DNA of 9,899 nucleotides from Bacillota bacterium (lineage in GTDB: Bacteria; Bacillota; Sulfobacillia; Sulfobacillales; Sulfobacillaceae): assembly GCA_023381095.1 (NCBI GenBank), contig JAMCTO010000061.1, positions 1-9,899 on the forward strand, written 5' to 3'. The number at the start of each line of letters is the position of its first letter. Position 1 is the first letter of the stretch. A program made the position numbers and the translations under genes. The notes below the pieces were generated by a model. That model saw nothing but the letters and a program-made list of their open reading frames with translations, was not told the DNA's origin and searched no databases. Below are positions 1-6,011 of this stretch, one piece after another.

Positions 1-1
1 A

Positions 2-562
2 ACGGCCGCGGCGGGATCTCCCAACCCTATGGCCTTGTTGTTAGGAATTACTCCGCATTGGTTGGTCAGTGTTACTCTGTTGGCGGTCATTATCGGTACC
101 GTCACCGCTAATGTGCTGAACATTTACTCTGGATCCTTATCGGCATTGGTGGTCAACATTCCGGTGAAGCGCTGGTTGGCGGCGGTGCTCGTTGGTCTGG
201 CTGGAGGGGTACTGGCGTATATCGCACATAAGGCATATTACGTAGATTTTGAAAACTTCCTGTTTTTGCTGGGATATTGGTTGTCCCCTTGGGTGGCGGT
301 AGTTTTGATGGATTTTCTGATCGTGCACCGTGGGCGATACACAACTGGAATGTTCTATGATCCGCGCCGTATGGTGCGCCCGGGGCTATGGGCTTGGCTA
401 ATCGCCATTGTGGTGTCGATTCCATTCTTCGACCAAACGCTCTACACCGGATTTATTGCCCATCAGTATCCACAACTGGGCGATCTCTCATACTATGTAA
501 GCTTTGCAGTGGCGGGATTAGCTTATGTTGCCATGGGCTCGCGACGGACGGCAAAACTTTAG
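2..562 (+). CDS. NCS1-family nucleobase/cation permease, C-terminal part (5' end outside window)
   Basis: The reading frame is open to the left edge, so the ATG at 29 is very probably internal and the protein starts upstream. About 186 residues are visible and are strongly hydrophobic, with four to five likely membrane helices. Two stretches are typical of the purine-cytosine/allantoin/hydantoin permease (NCS1) family: TANVLNIYSGSLSAL, the late transmembrane helix with the Asn-Ala/Val-Leu-Asn-x-Tyr-Ser pattern, and VVLMDFLIVHRGRY, the cytoplasmic (A)D(Y/F)xxVxRGRY loop near the C-terminus. Known members import purines, pyrimidines, hydantoins or thiamine precursors by symport with H+ or Na+. 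The substrate cannot be told from this end. The gene closes with TAG at 560-562 and a hairpin follows it, so it probably ends its transcription unit. Family assignment is fairly secure; substrate is unknown. Confidence 0.8.
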   Translation, partial: TAAAGSPNPMALLLGITPHWLVSVTLLAVIIGTVTANVLNIYSGSLSALVVNIPVKRWLAAVLVGLAGGVLAYIAHKAYYVDFENFLFLLGYWLSPWVAVVLMDFLIVHRGRYTTGMFYDPRRMVRPGLWAWLIAIVVSIPFFDQTLYTGFIAHQYPQLGDLSYYVSFAVAGLAYVAMGSRRTAKL

Positions 563-581
563 AATTTAATATAACAAATTT

Positions 582-620
582 GGGGTCGTACCACTTTGTG
601 GAGACGGCCCCCTTTGTATT
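582..620 (+). terminator. Probable intrinsic terminator after the permease gene
   Basis: GGGGTCGT (582-589) pairs with ACGGCCCC (604-611) with one G-U pair. CCAC (591-594) pairs with GTGG (598-601) inside it, giving a long GC-rich hairpin. The sequence after it (CTTTGTATT) is T-rich but not a clean T-run, so strength is uncertain. Confidence 0.55.
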
Positions 621-682
621 GACGTATTTGAACTCCCAAGGCAGACTAATAATTGTTTAGTGTTAGTGAAGGGGTCGGGGCA

Positions 683-1135
683 ATGGAAGTTCGTCCTTAT
701 CGTCCACAACACGATTATCGAATGGTGTTGGGCGCACAATGTGACTTATATCAAATAAACTTTCCCAGGTTCGTCTGCACTCCCGCATTTTTAGCGGATC
801 AAGCTCAAAGGCTGAGAGCGGCCGGGCGAAGGCCATTTGAAAACGGCATTTTTGTGCTGGAAGATGGCGATGAGTTCATTGGTTTTGTATGGGTGGCGAT
901 TCGGATGGATTTGCAGGGGACATTTGGATCAATTGACCAAGTCTACGTTCGTGAACCCTATCGCAGGCAAGGATTGGGGCGTTTGCTCATGGCGGCAGCC
1001 CACAAATTTGTACGTCAACAGGGACTGTCGGTTGCCCGTCTTTATGTGACTGCCGATAATCAGGATGCAGTCCGACTCTACCAGCGCGAAGGCTATCAAA
1101 TTACTCGCTATGAAATGGAGAAGCCTACATCTTAA
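683..1135 (+). CDS. GNAT-family N-acetyltransferase
   Basis: A 150-residue protein, the normal size of a stand-alone GCN5-related N-acetyltransferase, which transfers acetyl from acetyl-CoA to an amine. Motif A, the acetyl-CoA pyrophosphate loop, is visible at residues 87-103: the strand VYVREPY, then RRQGLG fitting R/Q-x-x-G-x-G, then a helix LLMAAAHKF. Motif B follows as LYVTADNQDAVRLYQREGY (about 120-138), the usual 'N..A..LY...GF/Y' ending. The ATG at 683 is chosen because GAAGGGG (668-674) sits 8 nt upstream. An in-frame TTG at 653 would add ten residues but has no good ribosome site. The gene appears monocistronic, between the permease terminator and the convergent hairpin at 1138-1170. 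The acceptor substrate (protein, antibiotic or small molecule) cannot be predicted. Confidence 0.85.
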   Translation: MEVRPYRPQHDYRMVLGAQCDLYQINFPRFVCTPAFLADQAQRLRAAGRRPFENGIFVLEDGDEFIGFVWVAIRMDLQGTFGSIDQVYVREPYRRQGLGRLLMAAAHKFVRQQGLSVARLYVTADNQDAVRLYQREGYQITRYEMEKPTS

Positions 1136-1137
1136 AA

Positions 1138-1170
1138 CATCTGGCACCGGGATTGTCCCGATGCCAGATG
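1138..1170. terminator. Bidirectional hairpin terminator between convergent GNAT and htrA-like genes
   Basis: The left arm at 1138-1152 and right arm at 1156-1170 pair over 15 positions with one mismatch and a TTG loop. The arms begin CATCTGGCA and end TGCCAGATG. On the minus strand the hairpin is followed by TTTTAA, so it works best for the protease gene, whose stop codon lies 3 nt before it. It also starts 2 nt after the GNAT stop. Confidence 0.75.
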
Positions 1171-1173
1171 GAG

Positions 1174-2406
1174 TTAGTTGCCTAACCCGGCATTGGAAGG
1201 AATAGTGATGGGGCCATTGGGTTCTTGGCCCAAAGTGGCTTTCTTAGTTATGGTTTGCCCTTGATTATTGACCGTGATGCTGACTTGGCCGCCGACGGGT
1301 TCTTTGTCGATGAGGGTCTTTAGGCTGTTAGCATTAGTGACTGGTGTGCCATTAACGGCGGTAATGACTTCTCCTTGGGCCAATCCTGCTTTGGCGGCCG
1401 GGCTGTTGGGCTCCACGTACACAATCACTACTCCAGTGGCTGTCGCCAACCCGTATTCTTTGGCAATCGTCTTGGAGTCCGTACCAATAAAGACTCCGAG
1501 CCACGGACGAATCACATGGCCATATTTCATCAACTGTGGCAGGATCTGGAGCACTGTCGAGGTGGGGATAGCAAAACCGATACCTTGGCCTTGGGTCGAC
1601 ACGGCAGTATTGATACCGATTACCTGACCAGCCAGATTTAACAGAGGGCCGCCGCTGTTACCTGGGTTGATGGCCGCCGAGGTTTGCAAAAGGTTTCGGT
1701 AATTTCGGTTGCCGATGGTCAAAGGACGGTAATTTCGGTTGCCGATGGTCAAAGGACGGCCTTTGGCACTAATGACTCCGACGGTTACCGTGTGGCTCAG
1801 GTCGTAAGGGTTGCCGATAGCGATATCCCAAGCCCCTACCGGTGTAGTGTTGGAGTTCCCCAATACCAATGTGGGAAGCGGTTTGGGAGCATTTATTTTC
1901 AATACCGCCAAGTCTGTCGCGTAATCGGTGCCTACGCGGGTGGCGGTAAATGGTTTGCTGTACCCCGGAACGTAGACCTGAATGTTGGTTGCACCGTGAA
2001 TGACATGGTCGTTAGTCAAGAGATATCCCTGACTATTAAAAAAGAATCCCGAGCCAATATCGGTTTGAACTGTAGTTTGTTGGGGCAAGTTATTGCCAAA
2101 TATGGACCCAAAAAACGGATTGAAAAATGGTGACGAAGACACTGAGGTCTGTTGCGGAACCGTTGCCACGATTTTTACCACCGCGTTGCCGACGCGTTTG
2201 ACCACATTGGAAATGGTGTCCGGCCCTAACGGAAGAACCGGTGGGGTGTAGGTGGCCACCTTAGCATAAGGGGTGGAAATGTTGGTGCCTTGATTTGGCG
2301 CTGGCGGTACTAGGTCGTGATAGGCAAAAAGACCGCCACTAACCGCGCCGGCTCCGACGGCAAAGCCTACGATGGCACTTGTGATCGTCTTTGTTAACGG
2401 GTGCAT
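1174..2406 (-). CDS. HtrA/DegP-like trypsin-fold serine protease with PDZ domain, membrane-anchored
   Basis: A 410-residue protein that would degrade misfolded proteins outside the membrane. Domains in order: a cytoplasmic start and one hydrophobic anchor (about residues 9-30); a Ser/Pro/Phe/Asn-rich linker; the protease domain with catalytic His134 in LTNDHVIHG, Asp165 in YATDLAVL and Ser251 in INPGNSGGPL; then one PDZ domain (about 298-395) with VEPNSPAAKAGL and the GEVITAVNG turn. The ATG at 2406 is chosen because AGGAGG lies 9 nt upstream; an in-frame TTG at 2439 is also open. An exact 30-bp tandem duplication repeats the residues RPLTIGNRNY (217-226 and 227-236). By alignment to DegP this falls in loop L3, the sensor loop that links PDZ ligand binding to activation. 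The triad is intact, so activity is plausible. It is divergent from a response regulator gene. Confidence 0.92.
   Translation of the reverse strand: MHPLTKTITSAIVGFAVGAGAVSGGLFAYHDLVPPAPNQGTNISTPYAKVATYTPPVLPLGPDTISNVVKRVGNAVVKIVATVPQQTSVSSSPFFNPFFGSIFGNNLPQQTTVQTDIGSGFFFNSQGYLLTNDHVIHGATNIQVYVPGYSKPFTATRVGTDYATDLAVLKINAPKPLPTLVLGNSNTTPVGAWDIAIGNPYDLSHTVTVGVISAKGRPLTIGNRNYRPLTIGNRNYRNLLQTSAAINPGNSGGPLLNLAGQVIGINTAVSTQGQGIGFAIPTSTVLQILPQLMKYGHVIRPWLGVFIGTDSKTIAKEYGLATATGVVIVYVEPNSPAAKAGLAQGEVITAVNGTPVTNANSLKTLIDKEPVGGQVSITVNNQGQTITKKATLGQEPNGPITIPSNAGLGN
1697..1756. repeat. Exact 30-bp tandem duplication inside the HtrA-like gene
   Basis: Positions 1697-1726 are repeated exactly at 1727-1756, and the match continues three more bases (1757-1759). 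The unit is 30 bp, so the frame is kept and ten residues (RPLTIGNRNY) are encoded twice. No third copy is present. Confidence 0.97.
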
Positions 2407-2458
2407 CAAGATGAGCCTCCTCGTATCTTGGTTTGCCAAATTAAAATTGTGGACTTAG

Positions 2459-2493
2459 TGTAACCGTAATTTGTTACAAAATCGTAACGTAAT
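2459..2493. promoter_or_regulatory. GTAAC/GTTAC repeat cluster in the divergent htrA-like / response regulator promoter region
   Basis: TGTAAC (2459-2464) and GTTACA (2473-2478) form a perfect 6-bp inverted repeat with an 8-bp spacer. In addition GTAACCGTAATT (2460-2471) recurs as GTAACGTAATT (2484-2493), 24 bp apart, like a direct repeat on the same DNA face. The A+T-rich gap of 134 bp separates two divergent genes, so this is a sensible place for a shared operator. The binding protein is unknown. I could not fix confident -35/-10 boxes here. Confidence 0.4.
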
Positions 2494-2512
2494 TAAAGGA
2501 TTTTTGTTATGA

Positions 2513-2535
2513 ATGGGGAATACCCCATAGGGGGG
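2513..2535 (+). promoter_or_regulatory. Overlapping G4/C4 hairpins covering the ribosome site of the receiver gene
   Basis: ATGGGG (2513-2518) can pair with CCCCAT (2523-2528) across AATA. Alternatively CCCC (2523-2526) can pair with GGGG starting at 2530, which is part of the ribosome binding site, with an ATA loop. The two pairings exclude each other because they use the same C tract. This could be a small translational switch or a DNA operator; both are inference. Confidence 0.3.
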
Positions 2536-2540
2536 ATGTC

Positions 2541-2897
2541 ATGAAAATTTGGATTGTCGACGACAACAAAAATTTGTTAGAGGTGATGCAAGAATCCCTC
2601 CATGATGATCACGCGGTATTGCTGTTTGCCTCCGAACAAGAACTGATACAGCATGTGGGCATGTCTGGCGGCGAGACCCCTGATGTTGTGCTTTTAGATT
2701 GGAATTTGTCAGGCACGGTAGCGACGGAGCTGTTTTCGATTCTGATGGCGGCTTATCCGCAATGTCATGTGGTTATCATGTCGGGCGACTTTACGTCATC
2801 CCGTGAGTGGCCACCTAATGCGGGGAAACTGGAAAAACCATTTAAACTTTTCGAACTGAAACGCTACTTGGAAGAACTGCCTGTGACACGCGTTTGA
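2541..2897 (+). CDS. Single-domain response regulator (CheY/Spo0F-like receiver)
   Basis: A 118-residue protein made only of a receiver domain, with no output domain. The conserved acidic pair is Asp7-Asp8 (IVDDN) and the phospho-acceptor is Asp53 (VVLLDWNLSG). The switch Ser81 lies in VIMSGD and Lys99 in LEKPF, so phosphorylation should be possible. Stand-alone receivers act in phosphorelays or by binding a partner protein. No kinase is adjacent, so the partner is unknown. The gene is divergent from the HtrA-like protease, which could mean shared envelope-stress control (inference). The ATG at 2541 follows AGGGGGGA at 2529-2536, which lies in an unusual set of G/C tracts. The gene ends just before the bidirectional terminator at 2913-2951. 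Confidence 0.88.
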   Translation: MKIWIVDDNKNLLEVMQESLHDDHAVLLFASEQELIQHVGMSGGETPDVVLLDWNLSGTVATELFSILMAAYPQCHVVIMSGDFTSSREWPPNAGKLEKPFKLFELKRYLEELPVTRV

Positions 2898-2912
2898 AGG
2901 ACAGGTACATAA

Positions 2913-2951
2913 AAAGGCTTCTCTCGCCTGATGCCGGCGAGGGAAGCCTTT
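2913..2951. terminator. Strong bidirectional intrinsic terminator
   Basis: A 16-bp stem, 2913-2928 with 2936-2951, has one G-U-type mismatch and a 7-nt loop. The outer end AAAGGCTT pairs with AAGCCTTT. Read on the minus strand it is followed by a run of five T, the classical form, so it ends the DUF981 gene. In the plus direction it ends the receiver gene, with a weaker T tail. Confidence 0.85.
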
Positions 2952-2964
2952 GGCGGTCAGCAGA

Positions 2965-3567
2965 CTATTTTTTGGCGTGGGCCAGCATGGTGCTGGGGAG
3001 ATATTTGGCAAAGTCGGCAATATGTCCCCACACCGCATCATAGCCGGTGTACAACCAAATCAGCGCGGCAAGTCCTAAAATGATGGCAGTCAGGACAGTG
3101 GCAGTCAGGACAGTTAGAGTCCGATTCTTATGCCAATAAATTGTGGGCAAGACCAGCATGCCGCCTAAACCAGTCAAAATGTATCCGATACCCGCTACCG
3201 CTGGGTGCGCGGTCAAGTGGAGGTCCATTAAACGTAAACCGATAACAATGCCATAAATTCCGCCAAAAAATCCGTAAATGGCCGGAATCAGAGGCTCCCA
3301 TTCAAACGTCAAGGTAACGGCTGCCGCCAGAAAAACGACGCTTAAGAATAGTGCCGGTTCGCCGAAGGCTACGTTATACCCACCAGGCAGGGGCCACGTC
3401 AATACCATCGGCAACGCGGTCAGTACTCCCAATAGGCCAACGGCATAAAACCCGGCCGCCCAACTCTTGCGATATTGCTTGTCGGGTTTCACGTACAAGT
3501 AATGCGCGAGCAACGCTAAACCGGCACCCAAATTTAACAGCATGATAGCAAGATAGTCTGTAAACAT
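2965..3567 (-). CDS. DUF981-family multi-pass membrane protein
   Basis: A 200-residue, very hydrophobic protein with about six to seven predicted membrane segments: an N-terminal FTDYLAIMLLNLGAGLALL helix, a YVKPDKQYRKSW cytoplasmic-type loop, and repeated Gly-rich helices. The pattern, including FEWEPLIPAIYGFFGGIYG, resembles DUF981 (Pfam PF06168), a family of unknown function best known from archaea. The assignment is from memory of the family pattern. The start at ATG 3567 is preferred because AAAGGAG (3584-3578) lies about 10 nt upstream. A GTG at 3576 is only one base from that site. An exact 15-bp duplication gives TVLTATVLTA in the last third, inside a membrane segment. The gene has a long conserved leader, and a decayed second copy lies upstream. 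No function is known. Confidence 0.75.
   Translation of the reverse strand: MFTDYLAIMLLNLGAGLALLAHYLYVKPDKQYRKSWAAGFYAVGLLGVLTALPMVLTWPLPGGYNVAFGEPALFLSVVFLAAAVTLTFEWEPLIPAIYGFFGGIYGIVIGLRLMDLHLTAHPAVAGIGYILTGLGGMLVLPTIYWHKNRTLTVLTATVLTAIILGLAALIWLYTGYDAVWGHIADFAKYLPSTMLAHAKK
3084..3113. repeat. Exact 15-bp tandem duplication inside the DUF981 gene
   Basis: The 15 bases at 3084-3098 recur at 3099-3113, plus one matching base. The frame is preserved and five residues (TVLTA) are encoded twice in a membrane helix. Confidence 0.95.
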
Positions 3568-3590
3568 GATACTCACGCTCCTTTAGAGCT

Positions 3591-3703
3591 CTTCGGTTCA
3601 CGGTGGAGGGGATGTGGGCTCCTTCACCGGATCCATCTTGTGAACGATTACAGCCTCATCATAGGATATAGTAAAAAAGAACCATATGACTCAACGGGCC
3701 GCC
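3591..3703 (-). repeat. Promoter/leader of the DUF981 gene; copy A of a diverged direct repeat
   Basis: This stretch matches 3872-3980 in the same orientation at about four of five positions by eye, with small gaps. Read on the minus strand it holds a candidate promoter, TTGAGT (3694-3689) and TATATC (3670-3665) with an 18-bp spacer, then a leader of about 95 nt up to the ATG at 3567. Copy B keeps the same boxes as TTGATC and TATCCC. Confidence 0.7.
3596..3645 (-). promoter_or_regulatory. Candidate structured 5' leader upstream of the DUF981 gene
   Basis: On the minus strand GTTCAC (3645-3640) can pair with GTGAAC (3601-3596). Inside, GGTGAAGGAG (3628-3619) can pair imperfectly with CCCCTCCACC (3611-3602). 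The inner stem is partly kept in copy B despite base changes; the outer pair is not. It does not match any riboswitch class I recognise, so it may simply be a chance fold. Confidence 0.3.
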
Positions 3704-3747
3704 TTTCCGTGGCCATTGGACCCGAAACTCGGCGACAATGGATCCTG

Positions 3748-3867
3748 TCAGAGGAACTGAGTTGATCCGGACCGCAGCTTCTCGATGTCGATGCCTGTGA
3801 CCCTTAAGTAAATGGCGCCGAATAATACGTAAATGGCGGGGATGAGCGGTTCTCATGCGACCATCAA
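3748..3867 (-). pseudogene. Collapsed second copy of a DUF981 gene
   Basis: Read on the minus strand, one frame gives EPLIPAIYVLFGAIYL, clearly parallel to EPLIPAIYGFFGGIYG in the intact gene. It is preceded by a stop codon (3855-3853), and after a further short stretch (RVTGIDIEKLRSG) it meets TGA at 3750-3748. The N-terminal 90 or so residues and the C-terminal half are missing. It is placed between leader copy B (upstream on this strand) and leader copy A, as expected if a tandem gene pair lost most of the upstream member. It is too short and broken to encode a working membrane protein. Confidence 0.7.
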
Positions 3868-3871
3868 ACCC

Positions 3872-3980
3872 CTTCGGCTCACGGTGGAAGGAGATGTGAG
3901 CTCCTCCGCCGGATCAATCTTGTTCACGATTCATGGTATGGGATAGTGAAAAAGAATCATATGGATCAACGGACCAACTG
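3872..3980 (-). repeat. Copy B of the DUF981 leader repeat
   Basis: This is a diverged direct repeat of 3591-3703, sited just upstream (on the minus strand) of the DUF981 remnant. Conserved parts include CATATG next to a T-rich tract, GATCCGG, and the block ending in CACCGTGA. It ends near 3980. The following 185 bases, up to the TnpB relic, are A+T-richer and show nothing I can name. Confidence 0.75.
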
Positions 3981-4165
3981 TTTAGAGTCAAACGGTTTGA
4001 ATTTCTTGGTAAAGTCATCTATTTACTATCAGCCATAATTTTTTCTGATCCATGAGATGGGAAAATCGTTCGACAAAACTCCGATTTCGGATTGATCCTG
4101 CAAGGGGGCAACGCAAACTCGCAGATCAGAGCATGAATATATACATTTCTGTAGGAGGCGTGGTG

Positions 4166-4564
4166 ATGATTTGGGCCCACAAAATCGCATGGGATCCCAA
4201 AAAGGCCCAGGTCCATCGGGCGGCTAGAGTGGCACGGTTTGCCCACAACCGGGCGTTTAACGCAGGGCCGAAGCAGCATGAGACCGCGAAGGTCGATCGC
4301 GCCCCTGAGCCCTTCGATGCCGCGCCGCAGATAACCACTATCCACTGGGGCCACGGGTTGAGGAATGGCTTCGCCCGGGCTGAGGACTATCCGGCGGTTA
4401 AGAAGAAGGGCAGTCTCGACAACTTCACACTCATAAGGATCGCCGGCGCATATTGCCAAACTCGGCTGGGTGCGGGTGCACTTCGCCGGTAAAGTGCGGG
4501 AAGGCACCCTATCCTGGACCACCGACCGGTGGTTTCTGAGTGCCCCCGTCGAGATCCCGGACGA
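4166..4564 (+). pseudogene. IS200/IS605-type TnpB (OrfB) relic, frameshifted and truncated
   Basis: The start MIWAHKIAWDPKKAQVHRAA, followed by VARFAHNRAF, fits the N-terminal helix-turn-helix of TnpB/OrfB proteins. AGGAGG (4153-4158) sits 7 nt before the ATG. After an apparent internal loss, LRNGFARAEDYPAVKKKG corresponds to the family's 'FFxRxxxYPxFKKKG' block. Near 4440-4455 the homology moves to another frame, which reads KLGWVRVHFAGKVREGTLSW and then TTDRWFLSAPVEIPDD. Homology stops around 4564. The whole RuvC nuclease part with its D-E-D residues and the zinc ribbon are absent, so there is no active nuclease and no guide-RNA end can be expected. The segment is GC-richer than its neighbours, consistent with transfer. 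No element ends or partner tnpA are visible. Bases 4565-4806 contain no gene I can support. Confidence 0.8.
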
Positions 4565-4668
4565 CTGCAAATGCCTGCGGTGGCAAGATCGTGGGACACA
4601 AAGCGTAGGCGGCCACTCAAAACAGTATCGTCGGGTATCGCAGTAAGGCTGGTATTTTTGTCAAAGCT

Positions 4669-4677
4669 TGTTATTAT
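4669..4677 (+). promoter_or_regulatory. Possible extended -10 promoter for the CoA-transferase gene
   Basis: TG-T-TATTAT matches an extended -10 box. It lies about 130 nt before the GTG start at 4807. No good -35 hexamer stands at the expected distance (a TTGTCA at 4658 is too close), so support is modest. Confidence 0.35.
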
Positions 4678-4806
4678 GGGTGATGGTGACCCAGTGGGAC
4701 AGTACGGAAAAAATTTTCCCCCAAGCACGCAAAATGCTTTATGAAATGAACTCGCAGGGGAATTCCGGCAATGAAAAAAATGTGTTGTTGAGGAGACGGA
4801 AAATCA

Positions 4807-5997
4807 GTGCAATGGTTAACAGCCGATGAGGCAATGACAGTGATCCAGTCCAATGATCAAGTTTATTGCCAGGGGATGGCATCAACACCTACAGAACTCT
4901 TAACGGCTTTGGCCCGACGATGCCGAAACCTCAGCGGAGTCAAACTATATCACTTGCATTTAGAGGGACCTACACCACAAATATCTCCGGAACTAAAGGG
5001 GCGGTTGTTAGACATCTCATTATTTGTCGGCAGCAATTTGCGGCAAGCTGTCAATGAAGGCCTGGCGTACTACTTGCCGCTATTTCTTTCGGATGTGCCA
5101 TGGTTCATTCGTCGAGATGAATTTTCCCTTAAAGCTTGTCTGATCCAAGTGAGTCCTCCTGACCGGCATGGATTTGTTAGCTTAGGTCCGACGGTTGAGG
5201 GCATTTTGGCAGCAATCGAAAAAGCAGACGTGGTGATTGCCGAGGTTAACCCCCAGGTCCCCCGGACCTTGGGTTGGGCACATTTGCCTGCCTCCGCGAT
5301 AGACTATGCAGTGCAGGTTGATCGACCATTAGTCAGTCATGACCCTGTTTTATCTGGTCCGCTCTACCAACGCATCGCCCAAAACGTCGCGTCATTGATC
5401 GACGACCGGTCCACTCTGCAAGTGGGTATTGGACGTATTCCTGATGCCGTTTTACATTTGTTGCGAGGTCACCATGACTTGGGAATTCACAGTGAGATGA
5501 TTTCTGACGGTGTCATGGAATTGGCCGAGGCCGGAGTGATAACGGGGCGCTATAAAGCCATTGATCGAGACCAAATAGTCACTACATTTGCTCTGGGAAG
5601 TCAGCGATTATATCGATTTATGGATGACAATCCGTCTATCGCCATGTGTTCGGTGGATTACACCAACAGCACCGCGATAATTCGCCAACACCCCAAGATG
5701 ACCTCGATTAACTCGGCCTTGGAAGTTGATATCACGGGGCAAGTGGCGGCGGAATCCCTGGGTTCTCATTTAATATCTGGAGTAGGCGGGCAGATGGATT
5801 TTGTGCGCGGTGCCACTTTGGCTCCCCAAGGGCGAGTTAATCGAGGTCATCTTCAGTTTGTGGTTACCGAATACGGGATTGCGTTTTTGCATGGGAAAAC
5901 CCTGGATGAACGAGCGCTACGTCTGGTGGCTATAGCCCATCCCGAAGATCGTGAGAGTCTCTTGATTCAAGCCCGGCGGGTAATCCCCGGGCTATGA
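4807..5997 (+). CDS. Acetyl-CoA hydrolase / 4-hydroxybutyrate CoA-transferase family protein
   Basis: A 396-residue member of the family that moves CoA between acetyl-CoA and carboxylic acids such as 4-hydroxybutyrate, or hydrolyses acyl-CoA. Recognisable blocks are QVSPPDRHGFVSLG (114-127), the CoA-binding loop VGIGRIPDAVL (206-216), HSEMISDGVMEL (228-239), and GVGGQMDFVRGA (325-336) followed by VVTEYGIAFLHGKTLDERA (352-370). The Glu in HSEM, residue 230, corresponds to the glutamate that forms the covalent thioester in characterised 4-hydroxybutyrate CoA-transferases. Between FVRGATLAP and RGHLQFVVTEYG about 25-30 residues of the usual family sequence (the P-S-T-A ... S-R-I-V-P segment) appear to be missing, in frame. 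GTG is the start, with AGGAG 11 nt upstream (4791-4795); the N-terminus LTADEAM fits the family there. The specific acid substrate cannot be named. Confidence 0.85.
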   Translation: MQWLTADEAMTVIQSNDQVYCQGMASTPTELLTALARRCRNLSGVKLYHLHLEGPTPQISPELKGRLLDISLFVGSNLRQAVNEGLAYYLPLFLSDVPWFIRRDEFSLKACLIQVSPPDRHGFVSLGPTVEGILAAIEKADVVIAEVNPQVPRTLGWAHLPASAIDYAVQVDRPLVSHDPVLSGPLYQRIAQNVASLIDDRSTLQVGIGRIPDAVLHLLRGHHDLGIHSEMISDGVMELAEAGVITGRYKAIDRDQIVTTFALGSQRLYRFMDDNPSIAMCSVDYTNSTAIIRQHPKMTSINSALEVDITGQVAAESLGSHLISGVGGQMDFVRGATLAPQGRVNRGHLQFVVTEYGIAFLHGKTLDERALRLVAIAHPEDRESLLIQARRVIPGL

Positions 5998-6011
5998 CAG
6001 AAATCGGAAGG

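Noticed and set aside
619..653. TTGACG at 619-624 as the -35 box of a GNAT promoter
   Set aside because: No acceptable -10 hexamer lies at 16-18 bp. The best AT-rich candidates (ACTAAT, TAATAA) are 20-22 bp away.
1268..2133. Several plus-strand open frames inside the HtrA-like gene, including one with a visible repeat (VISVADGQRT)
   Set aside because: They are antisense to a clear protease gene with an intact catalytic triad. The peptide repeat is only the 30-bp duplication read on the other strand.
3659..3856. Short minus-strand open frame starting MRTAHPRHLRII as a small gene
   Set aside because: It is a different frame of the DUF981 remnant and shows no protein-like features or ribosome site.
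4019..4570. Long open frame on the minus strand (183 aa) opposite the TnpB relic
   Set aside because: Its composition shows no domain, and it runs antisense to recognisable TnpB homology. It is a shadow frame in GC-rich DNA.
4565..4806. Possible TnpB guide RNA or element end after the tnpB relic
   Set aside because: The tnpB 3' half is missing and no conserved hairpin or element end is visible, so there is no basis for calling a guide RNA.
5971..5992. GC-rich hairpin (GCCCG...CGGGC) at the end of the CoA-transferase gene as a terminator
   Set aside because: It lies inside the coding end and no T-run follows directly. The next T tract is about 26 nt later, within the glpX promoter region.
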